Source of the DNA: Paracoccaceae bacterium
GTDB lineage: Bacteria > Pseudomonadota > Alphaproteobacteria > Rhodobacterales > Rhodobacteraceae
Direction: 5' to 3'
DNA length: 12,132 nucleotides
NCBI GenBank assembly: GCA_015485375.1
Contig: WFTU01000053.1
Coordinates: 1-12,132 of the forward strand
Shown: piece by piece, positions 1 through 5,337 of the stretch
How positions within the stretch are numbered: the first letter of the stretch is position 1
Layout of the letters: each line of letters begins with the position of its first letter
Translations under genes and position numbers: made by a program
Notes under the pieces: model-generated
What the model saw: only the letters and a program-made list of their open reading frames with translations
Databases searched by the model: none
What the model was told of the DNA's origin: nothing

Positions 1-112
1 GGTTGTTGCTGATCGTCAGGGATTTGGAATTCAAACCGGCCAGAGGCAGGTAGGAAAGTCCGTCAGCGGCATCGATCTTGATGAGCATCGAGCGGCCAAG
101 TTGCTTTGCCAT
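1..112 (-). CDS. Major tail tube protein, TP901-1-like (partial, N-terminus only)
   Basis: Only the first 37 codons lie in the window; the gene runs off its left edge. The visible protein begins MAKQLGRSMLIKIDAADG and continues with a 'LPLAGLNSKSLTISNN' stretch. This resembles the N-terminus of TP901-1/GTA-type major tail proteins, which form the tube through which DNA passes. The ATG at 112 has an AAGGAG Shine-Dalgarno at 125-120, seven bases upstream. It follows the tail terminator gene, which is where a tail tube gene is expected in a siphovirus. The whole upstream gap is filled by a structured leader that also precedes the capsid gene. The family call rests on a short N-terminus and gene order, so it is likely but not certain. 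Confidence 0.7.
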   Translation of the reverse strand, partial: MAKQLGRSMLIKIDAADGLSYLPLAGLNSKSLTISNN

Positions 113-180
113 GGTTAGGCTCCTTCTTTGGGAAAGGGGCGCTTCACAGCGCTCCGGTCACGGCCTTGCCCAAGGGCCGG
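113..180 (-). promoter_or_regulatory. Structured mRNA leader of the tail tube gene (copy A of a duplicated two-hairpin element)
   Basis: Read on the minus strand, hairpin 1 is CGGCC-CTTGGGCAA-GGCCG (179-161; 5-bp stem, 9-nt loop). A linker TGACCGGA (160-153) follows, then hairpin 2, GCGCT-GTGA-AGCGC (152-139; 5-bp stem closed by a GNRA tetraloop). A C/T-rich spacer and AAGGAG (125-120) lead to the ATG at 112. The same architecture occurs before the capsid gene (3515-3452) with the same loop, linker core, tetraloop and Shine-Dalgarno block. The stems differ by paired changes, which argues for selection on RNA structure. Two alternative pairings are possible: loop GGG with the C runs after hairpin 2, or the CCTT at the hairpin-1 stem/loop junction with AAGG of the Shine-Dalgarno. 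That makes translational control plausible, but it is inference. I do not recognise a named RNA family. Confidence 0.75.
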
Positions 181-189
181 ATATGGGCG

Positions 190-603
190 TCAGGAGTCGA
201 TATACGCGCGGTAGACCGCGACTCCTGTATATGATTTTCCGTCGGCGTTCCGCGCAATCCGGGATGTTTGCTCGACAAGCTCCACCAGCGTATGCGCGGC
301 GAGCGTGACGCTGCTTTCGGATCTGTGCAGGGCCGCGCGGATAGCCTCGATAATCTGGCCGGCCTCGACAGATCCGGCAACCGACCTGGAGTGCACTTCC
401 AGCGAAACAGAAACATATGACGCAAGCGTTCCATCAGTATCTTCGGGTGAGACCTCGACCCCGCCAAACATGATCAGAGGATAGGTCGCGCCCTCCGGCG
501 CCTTGTCATATACCCGCGCGCCGACTAGGGCGTATACACCCGCATCCGCAACCAGTGCGGCGCGCAATCCCTTCTGCAGATCCAGTCCGTATCCGTCAGC
601 CAT
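190..603 (-). CDS. Tail terminator/completion protein (DUF3168 family)
   Basis: A 137-residue protein with the DUF3168 pattern: an N-terminal helix 'LQKGLRAALVADAGVYALVGARVYDKAPEGATYPLIMFG', a middle 'VSVSLEVHSRS..GSVEAGQIIEAIRAALH' segment and a C-terminal 'GKSYTGVAVYRAYI' strand. Family members of about this length (lambda gpU or GTA gp8-like) cap the tail tube and provide its interface with the head. The ATG overlaps the stop of the gp10-like gene by eight bases (ATGGCTGA, 603-596). A GAGGG Shine-Dalgarno sits just upstream, so translation is probably coupled. The tail tube gene follows, matching the usual connector-terminator-tube order. Confidence 0.8.
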   Translation of the reverse strand: MADGYGLDLQKGLRAALVADAGVYALVGARVYDKAPEGATYPLIMFGGVEVSPEDTDGTLASYVSVSLEVHSRSVAGSVEAGQIIEAIRAALHRSESSVTLAAHTLVELVEQTSRIARNADGKSYTGVAVYRAYIDS

Positions 604-991
604 TTGCCACCCTCTTCGCCGCCTTGTTTACGGCCCGCTTCAGTCTGCCTTTGATGCGCTTCGACAGATATGTCGCCGCGGGGTTCAGAAACGGCTGAGC
701 AGCCATGCCACCGGAAACGGATGCGGGATCACGCCCGCCTTCAACCGTTCTCGCCTGAATAATCGATCGCTTTTCATCGCTGCCGGCCGTGACGCGCGCG
801 GCCATGCCGCGGTCCTCGATGGTAACCTTGATTGTCGATTTCAGATCACCGGTGTCAACGGGCACAAGCTGGCGGGCAATTGTGGCCAGTTCGTTGCCGG
901 ACTTCTTTACCATTTTCGCAACATCTGCCTCGACTTCGTCGGGAAGACGACGGAGCTTCCGCGCCAGGCGCTTTGCCCCGACCACCTTCAC
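596..991 (-). CDS. HK97 gp10-like head-tail joining protein
   Basis: A 131-residue basic protein with the layout of the HK97-gp10-like family. It has a charged N-terminal helix 'LARKLRRLPDEVEADVAKMVKKSGNELATIARQLVPVDTGDLKSTI', with the signature 'P.DTG.L..S/TI', and a C-terminal 'AAQPFLNPAATYLSKRIKGRLKRAVNKA' segment with the usual 'PFL.PA' motif. Members join or complete the neck between head and tail. The start is GTG at 991; its GTGA overlaps the TGA stop of the preceding adaptor gene by four bases, so coupled translation is likely. The next gene overlaps it by eight bases. The family is assigned from motifs and gene order. Confidence 0.8.
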   Translation of the reverse strand: MKVVGAKRLARKLRRLPDEVEADVAKMVKKSGNELATIARQLVPVDTGDLKSTIKVTIEDRGMAARVTAGSDEKRSIIQARTVEGGRDPASVSGGMAAQPFLNPAATYLSKRIKGRLKRAVNKAAKRVANG

Positions 992-1326
992 GTCGCAACT
1001 CCGCGCTCGCAGAGCAGCTCGATCAGGTTTTTCTGCCGGTTCACCTGCACAACACTCCTGATATTCCAGACCGCCCCGCGTATCGTCACCCGATCAGCCC
1101 CGGTCAAACCGGCGGCGGCCGAGGAGTAACGGATCCGCAGCGTTCCGGTCGCACCACTTTCCACCGCCCCGGAATTGATGCGCTCTTTGCCTGTTGTCTC
1201 GCGAAAATCCGCCCAGCGTGTGAAAAGGGCTTCCCACGCACTATGCGGCTGTCCATAGGCGTCGATCGCCTCGGCGTTCAGCCGCTCGAAGACAGCGCGC
1301 TCGCGAAACTTGCCGGCGCTAGCCAT
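988..1326 (-). CDS. Head-tail adaptor / head closure protein
   Basis: A 112-residue protein starting MASAGKFRERAVFERLNAEAIDAYGQPHSAWEALFTRWADFRETTGKE. This is the typical beginning of phage head-tail adaptor (SPP1 gp16-like head closure) proteins: a 'R..FE' strand, a 'D.YG....W' turn and 'W......TG.E'. The C-terminal half, 'ATGTLRIRYSSAAAGLTGADRVTIRGAVWNIRSVVQVNRQKNLIELLCE', has the matching strand pattern in which the domain places 'R..G..Y.I..V'. The reading frame stays open to 1428, but the extra 34 residues lie inside the preceding connector gene and have no family match. The ATG at 1326 overlaps the connector stop as ATGGCTAG, eight bases. The protein seals the portal-connector channel after packaging. 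Confidence 0.78.
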   Translation of the reverse strand: MASAGKFRERAVFERLNAEAIDAYGQPHSAWEALFTRWADFRETTGKERINSGAVESGATGTLRIRYSSAAAGLTGADRVTIRGAVWNIRSVVQVNRQKNLIELLCERGVAT

Positions 1327-1915
1327 ACCACTGCCCCCGATATGCTGACAGCAGCTCGTTGAAACCCAGTGGTGCCTCCTGAAGTCTGGCCTCGCCGACA
1401 GCCTCGCGGTTCTCGTACCAGTGGCCAACCAGCATCAAAAGCGCTTGCCGGATCGGCTCCGGTACATCCGTGGCCGCATCGCCATAGCCGGCGGTAAATT
1501 CCACACGGATAGCATCATCTCGCGACTGGGCACTCGGCCATGCCTTCCCGCTCTTGGGCTTAACAACCGCCCATTCATCGACGGACATCAACTCAAAATC
1601 CGAGACCGTCGCCGTCTGGAGCGTTCCGCTGGTGTCGTAGTATTTCACGGATGTCAGGCTCTGGACCGGGTGCATGCGGATATCGACTTCACCCGGGTTG
1701 ATACCCACCCAGCGAACCCAGGACTGCGTGATCATTGCTTTCCCCAATACCCCGCTTCCGTCCACAAACTCGACAGCAGCTGAAATCATGCGGGACAGAA
1801 TGGAATCGCTGTCGCTATCGTCTATACGCAGCTGCTCCTTCACCTCCGTCAAACTGATCGGTTCGACCGCCGGTGGAGTGACACGGACCAGCGACTGATA
1901 TTCCTGCAAGGACAT
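1319..1915 (-). CDS. Head-tail connector protein (gp6 / phiE125 gp8-like)
   Basis: A 198-residue protein with the hallmark N-terminus of the phage gp6/phiE125-gp8 connector family, 'VTPPAVEPISLTEVKEQLRIDDSDSDSILSRMISAAVEFVDGSGVLGKAMITQSWVRWV' (P.SL.E.K..LRID...D...I...I..A). It ends with the helical segment 'EPIRQALLMLVGHWYENREAV'. About 200 residues is normal for this family. It forms the ring under the portal that receives the adaptor. The ATG at 1915 lies six bases after the stop of the small 63-residue gene. Its own Shine-Dalgarno is weak, so it probably depends on coupling. The order capsid, small protein, connector, adaptor, gp10 supports the assignment. Confidence 0.82.
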   Translation of the reverse strand: MSLQEYQSLVRVTPPAVEPISLTEVKEQLRIDDSDSDSILSRMISAAVEFVDGSGVLGKAMITQSWVRWVGINPGEVDIRMHPVQSLTSVKYYDTSGTLQTATVSDFELMSVDEWAVVKPKSGKAWPSAQSRDDAIRVEFTAGYGDAATDVPEPIRQALLMLVGHWYENREAVGEARLQEAPLGFNELLSAYRGQWYG

Positions 1916-1921
1916 TCCGGT

Positions 1922-2113
1922 CTACTTCACGGCTTTTTCGCCGGTGCGGCCCTTTACGGCACGCTCGGCTTTTACCTTGCGAACCGGCTCGGCGATGCCC
2001 GCCTCGATCAGGCGCTGCGCTTCCTTGCCCTCGATCTCCAGCTCGTCACCGGTATTGCGGATAACGTTCGGGCCGGACATATGTACAAGCATCCTGACTT
2101 TCATGGTTTTCAT
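1922..2113 (-). CDS. Small conserved-type phage head-module protein, function unknown
   Basis: A 63-residue protein: 'MKTMKVRMLVHMSGPNVIRNTGDELEIEGKEAQRLIEAGIAEPV' followed by a lysine-rich tail. The pattern 'K.R.LV.M.GP......GD..E....EAQRLI.AG.AEPV' is often seen in short proteins encoded between the capsid and connector genes of alpha- and gammaproteobacterial phages. It suggests a small beta-barrel followed by a helix. I know of no firmly established role; a minor capsid or neck factor is possible. The first ATG at 2113 has a GGAGA Shine-Dalgarno at a suitable distance, although a second ATG lies three codons in. It is the first gene after the terminator behind the capsid gene. Confidence 0.7.
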   Translation of the reverse strand: MKTMKVRMLVHMSGPNVIRNTGDELEIEGKEAQRLIEAGIAEPVRKVKAERAVKGRTGEKAVK

Positions 2114-2140
2114 GATTTCTCTCCGGCGTTCAATTTCGTG

Positions 2141-2165
2141 AAAAGCGGGGCCCGAAGGCCCCGCT
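2141..2165 (-). terminator. Intrinsic terminator or attenuator after the capsid gene
   Basis: On the minus strand a perfect 9-bp stem, AGCGGGGCC / GGCCCCGCT (2165-2157 and 2152-2144), is closed by a TTCG tetraloop (C-UUCG-G, unusually stable). A short T run (TTTT, 2144-2141) follows. It lies 14 bases beyond the capsid stop and before the 63-residue gene. Termination is probably partial, because the connector genes downstream have no other obvious promoter. The effect would be more capsid message than connector message. The structure could also protect the 3' end of the capsid mRNA. Confidence 0.85.
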
Positions 2166-2179
2166 AGGGTAGTTCAGGC

Positions 2180-3451
2180 CTATACGGCCATGATCAGGTG
2201 TTTGACCGCTGCGGTGTCGCCGAGCTCGCCGTCAAAACGGACATAACCGGTCACGCCGAAGCCCGGATAGAAATCCTTGTCCTGCAGGGCGCCGACCACC
2301 GGGTCACCAACCTTGCGCACAAAGTACTTGCCGAAATCGCCGTACACGATCGGCTTCGTTGCCGAACCGATGCTGGCCATCGCCTGGTTGACGGAGTACG
2401 GGATGCTGACCGCACCGACACGCATGCGGCCGGAGCCGTCGGGCGCTTCGGTGATCAGGTAATTCCCCTGACCGTCTTTCAGCTTGCGCAACGCCAGCAG
2501 GGTGCTGTCGTTGAACATGATCCGCGCCTTCGGCGACATACGATATGCCGGGTCGATCGAGTGCACAAAATCGAGGATCTCGTCCGCCGTCACCGCGGCA
2601 TTCGACGCGGTCGTTTTACCGGCCGACGTGGCGGTGACAATTCCGTTCGGCGCACTCGAACCGGAACCGGTCGTCAGCTGCGTATTGGCCAGACGACCCA
2701 GACGTTCGCCGAGCAGATCACCCAGCAGCTGTTCGAAAGCGAAAACCGAATCCTGCGTAAGTTCCAGAGAAACCCGCAGCCATTCGGTATTGAACGAATA
2801 TGCGTCGAGCGTTTTCTGCCCGAACACCGCGTCCGCACCGCCATCATCAGTGAAGGTGGTGCCTTCCGTACTGGCCACACCGGTCTTCGCGGTATCATTC
2901 ACAGTCGGCAGCTGGATGGAGGTACCGCTTTCGGTCATGATCACGGTACAAACATCCTCGTCGTACATCGGACCCCAGGCCGCCATGGACTTGATCAGGA
3001 TGGCCTGCATTTCCGTGGGCACCGTGTAGCCGCCGGCAGTGTTGGTGCCAGTCGTCTGTGCACGCTGCTCGATCTCGGCATAACCGGCCTGCAGGACAGC
3101 GCGTTCTTCGGGCGACAGCATACCAACCTGACCCGCAGCACGCATATACAGATGGAACGCATCGCGATACGAAACAGCCTGATTGCCATCATCATTACCG
3201 CGCGCCTCACCTTCGGGCACCGGGCGACGCGAGGTGTCGATCTCGCGGCTACGCTCCTCGGCACGCTGCAGAGCCTCGAGGCGCTCGAGGCGTTCCTCGA
3301 GCTTGCGGTGCTCGGTCATCATTGCGTCGAATTCACGCTCGATATCGGCGGCGCGCGCTTCATCTGTTTTGTCGGTGATTTCGTCGAGTTTGGAACGGGC
3401 TTCTGTGGCGAGGTTCGCCATCTTCTCCCGCAGTTCTTTGATCTCAGACAT
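2180..3451 (-). CDS. Major capsid protein, HK97 fold, with N-terminal scaffold (delta) domain
   Basis: A 423-residue protein. Residues 1 to about 75 are a charged coiled coil (KELREKMANLATEARSKLDEI ... EERLERLEALQRAEERSRE), typical of the delta/scaffold domain removed by the prohead protease. Around residues 129-145, 'QRAQTTGTNTAGGYTVPTEM' marks the usual junction between delta domain and mature shell protein, so cleavage near residue 130 is likely. The rest follows the HK97 fold: 'AFEQLLGDLLGERLGRLANTQLTTGSGSSAPNGIV' (spine helix and A-domain), 'KARIMFNDSTLLALRKLKDGQGNYLI' and a terminal 'FDGELGDTAAVKHLIMA'. It forms the icosahedral shell. The gene has its own structured leader with AAGGAG (3463-3458) and is followed by a terminator, an arrangement suited to high expression. 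Confidence 0.95.
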   Translation of the reverse strand: MSEIKELREKMANLATEARSKLDEITDKTDEARAADIEREFDAMMTEHRKLEERLERLEALQRAEERSREIDTSRRPVPEGEARGNDDGNQAVSYRDAFHLYMRAAGQVGMLSPEERAVLQAGYAEIEQRAQTTGTNTAGGYTVPTEMQAILIKSMAAWGPMYDEDVCTVIMTESGTSIQLPTVNDTAKTGVASTEGTTFTDDGGADAVFGQKTLDAYSFNTEWLRVSLELTQDSVFAFEQLLGDLLGERLGRLANTQLTTGSGSSAPNGIVTATSAGKTTASNAAVTADEILDFVHSIDPAYRMSPKARIMFNDSTLLALRKLKDGQGNYLITEAPDGSGRMRVGAVSIPYSVNQAMASIGSATKPIVYGDFGKYFVRKVGDPVVGALQDKDFYPGFGVTGYVRFDGELGDTAAVKHLIMAV

Positions 3452-3515
3452 CTGAGGCTCCTTCTAAGGGACTGGACGCCTCACGGCGTTCGGTCAAAGC
3501 GCTTGCCCAAGGCGC
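3452..3515 (-). promoter_or_regulatory. Structured mRNA leader of the capsid gene (copy B of a duplicated two-hairpin element)
   Basis: On the minus strand, hairpin 1 is GCGC-CTTGGGCAA-GCGC (3515-3499). Its 9-nt loop is identical to the loop before the tail tube gene, but the stem is GCGC/GCGC instead of GGCC/GGCC. The linker TTTGACCGA (3498-3490) follows. Hairpin 2 is ACGCC-GTGA-GGCGT (3489-3476), with the same GTGA tetraloop as copy A; two of its five pairs are exchanged (G-C for A-U, U-A for C-G). Then come a TCCC-containing spacer, AAGGAG (3463-3458) and the ATG at 3451. 'AGAAGGAGCCT' around the Shine-Dalgarno is identical in both copies. Position and design suggest control or enhancement of capsid translation or mRNA stability. 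The ligand or partner, if any, is unknown. Confidence 0.75.
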
Positions 3516-3530
3516 GATGAAAAGGGCTAA

Positions 3531-3545
3531 CAGCGGGAGCCGCTG
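3531..3545 (-). terminator. Hairpin directly after the prohead protease stop (weak terminator or processing site)
   Basis: A perfect 6-bp stem with a 3-nt loop, CAGCGG-CTC-CCGCTG, begins at the base next to the protease TAG stop. A TTTT run follows seven bases later, rather distant for a classical intrinsic terminator. It lies just upstream of the capsid leader, so it may end part of the upstream transcripts or mark an RNA processing or 3'-protection site. A promoter would hardly fit in the 15 bases between it and the leader. Confidence 0.35.
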
Positions 3546-4109
3546 CTATTCGAATCCGTGGAACCGTGCCTTCATGGCCAGCCGCCGTTTGGAGTTGCCG
3601 CTCCGGCTTTCTTTCCTGAACGCTTCCAGCGACCGAAGCCCGATCTCGGTGCCCTCGTAGGCCGGGGTGGTAACAATCGAGACATCGTACAGGGTTGCTT
3701 CTTTGATGGTCCGCTTCGGGATATCGCCGCTTTCATCCCACTCCTGCACGGTCGGCGCGAACGCAAAGGACATTTTGTCGAGATCCCCGCGGCGCATTTT
3801 GGGAATGATGAGGGCAACGTCGGGATCTGCAGGGTCGAGCTCGCTCTCCATGTAGAGACCGTGATCGTCCTCCCGCAGCACAAGCGTGCCGGAACGGGTG
3901 CGGGCAAGGGGAAGACCCTCGTGGTTGACCAGAAACACCACATCATCGCGCCCGATCGCATCCTTGAATGCCCCGCGCTCGATCATCTCATCGAACCACC
4001 CGCCGATGTTGGTCTCCTGACCAAACACAGCGGCATATCCTGAAACCTTGATGGTGTCGTTTTCCTCCCGCATCTCCACCGGGACACCGAAGCGAATTTC
4101 CTTGTCCAT
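3546..4109 (-). CDS. Prohead maturation protease, HK97 (S78-like) family
   Basis: A 187-residue serine protease starting MDKEIRFGVPVEMREENDTIKVSGYAAVFG. It shows the family order 'SGYAAVFG..T...GWFDEMIERGAF' (23-48), the catalytic-histidine motif 'FLVNHEGLPLARTRSGTL' (H63), the catalytic-serine motif 'GDLDKMSFAF' (S114) and 'LYDVSIVTTPAYEGTEI' (140-156). It cleaves the capsid delta domain during head maturation. The frame is open to 4382, but those residues lie inside the portal gene. An ATG at 4115 overlaps the portal stop but has GGAG almost touching it. The ATG at 4109 has the same GGAG at seven bases, so I chose it. The portal gene is upstream and the capsid gene downstream, the normal order. 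Confidence 0.92.
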   Translation of the reverse strand: MDKEIRFGVPVEMREENDTIKVSGYAAVFGQETNIGGWFDEMIERGAFKDAIGRDDVVFLVNHEGLPLARTRSGTLVLREDDHGLYMESELDPADPDVALIIPKMRRGDLDKMSFAFAPTVQEWDESGDIPKRTIKEATLYDVSIVTTPAYEGTEIGLRSLEAFRKESRSGNSKRRLAMKARFHGFE

Positions 4110-4111
4110 TG

Positions 4112-5326
4112 TCATTCTCCGTTCTTTGGGTCTGATTGCACCGAAATCGGTACTGTGGCGCCCTGGATCATTAGTTGGCCACCCTCGTCCATTGACGGGA
4201 GGTTCTCGAGATCCCGTACTTCGTTCGGGGTGCGGATCCCGTTCTGGATCGAGGCCGCATGTGCCTCCATGCGCGTTTTGAAATCGCCACGCAGCAGACC
4301 GTCGACGTTGAATTTTACAAACATCTTCGAATTCCGGCCAAACAGCTTCAGGTTCATTTCCTGCTCGGCCTGCTCGACCCACCGTTTGATTGTATGTTTT
4401 ACGAAGTGCAGATCCTGCTGCTCGCTGTTCGAAAATGTACCGTTCGTCAGATCCTGCAGGAATATCGGCGGGATGGAGTAAATGCGCGCAATCTGCTCGA
4501 TGATGAACCGCTGCAATTCGACCAGCTGCATCTCGTTCGCCTTGAATCCGATCTGCTTGAGCTCGTGGCCGGCCGGCATTGCGAGAACCTTACGGCCTTC
4601 TTCTTTGGCGGTTGCAATGGCCTTTGCCACATCGTCGGCTGCGCGCTGCGCACCAACGCCTGACTGAAACGGCCCCTGAAGCGAGAGAGGCGGCACACCC
4701 CCGTTCTTGAATACATCGGCACCGTAACGCATCGAGGCAATCGCGAGGCCGATAACATCCTTGCTTGTCGCGATCGGACCATAATGGCCAACGCCATCAG
4801 CCTTCAGCATAAACGGCAGATCGATAACCTCCGTCGAATCATAGACTATCGCCTTGCGCTGACCGCTGCCTTTTACCTCGTATGTTTTGCGCCCGCCTTT
4901 TGAAACTACCGTCAAGGTAGATGGATCAATCGGATAGATATTGACGATCCGACCAGCCTTGTTGCGCTCGATATACGACACGAAACGGCCGCCGGTAAAA
5001 AGGCGCTCGAAACCGTATTTTCGCCACTCGAACGAAGACATGCCATCATTCACCGCGCCGGACAGCAGGCTGGCGATACCCGTTTTTACCCGAACCCGCT
5101 CCCCTTTCGACGTTTTGTAAACATGCAATGGAAGCCCCGCGAGCGTTCCGGAAAGAAACTGCACGGCGGCCCACACGGCGGGAACGCCCAGGGCGTTGTC
5201 GTTCGTCACTGTGATGCCGGACGCCGAAGGTGACACAATCCCGAACAGGTCCAGAAGCCTCGGATCAGATTGGGGAACACCTTCGATCGCGCGGGCTTCG
5301 CGCTTTTTCCGTCCAAAAATGCCCAT
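4112..5326 (-). CDS. Portal protein, HK97 family
   Basis: A 404-residue protein of normal length for HK97-type portals. It starts MGIFGRKKREAR and has the family signatures in order: 'ALGVPAVWAAVQFLSGTLAGLPLHVYK' (about 45-71), 'GFERLFTGGRFVSYIERN..GRIVNIYPIDPSTL' (about 104-138), 'GLAIASMRYGADVFKNGGVPPLSL' in the middle, and the 'QIARIYSIPPIFLQDLTNGTFSNSEQQDLHFVKHTI' block with 'PNEVRDLENLPSM' near the end. The dodecameric portal forms the vertex through which the large terminase pumps DNA. An AAGGGA Shine-Dalgarno precedes the ATG at 5326, eleven bases after the TerL stop. Its own stop lies inside the protease start region, so the two genes are coupled. Confidence 0.95.
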   Translation of the reverse strand: MGIFGRKKREARAIEGVPQSDPRLLDLFGIVSPSASGITVTNDNALGVPAVWAAVQFLSGTLAGLPLHVYKTSKGERVRVKTGIASLLSGAVNDGMSSFEWRKYGFERLFTGGRFVSYIERNKAGRIVNIYPIDPSTLTVVSKGGRKTYEVKGSGQRKAIVYDSTEVIDLPFMLKADGVGHYGPIATSKDVIGLAIASMRYGADVFKNGGVPPLSLQGPFQSGVGAQRAADDVAKAIATAKEEGRKVLAMPAGHELKQIGFKANEMQLVELQRFIIEQIARIYSIPPIFLQDLTNGTFSNSEQQDLHFVKHTIKRWVEQAEQEMNLKLFGRNSKMFVKFNVDGLLRGDFKTRMEAHAASIQNGIRTPNEVRDLENLPSMDEGGQLMIQGATVPISVQSDPKNGE

Positions 5327-5337
5327 TTACTATCCCT

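Noticed and set aside
113..180. The leader element as a simple intrinsic terminator
   Set aside because: Neither hairpin is followed by a T run, and the element leads straight into a strong Shine-Dalgarno; the conserved loop and tetraloop need another explanation.
1327..1428. Longer head-tail adaptor start
   Set aside because: It lies inside the connector gene, while the ATG at 1326 overlaps the connector stop and begins the family-like sequence.
2198..3520. Long plus-strand open frame of 440 codons opposite the capsid gene
   Set aside because: It is a shadow of the capsid codons: Arg/His-rich, without a recognisable family and against the direction of all genes.
4110..4382. Longer prohead protease start inside the portal gene
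   Set aside because: The extra residues have no family match and overlap conserved portal codons; GGAG spacing favours the ATG at 4109.
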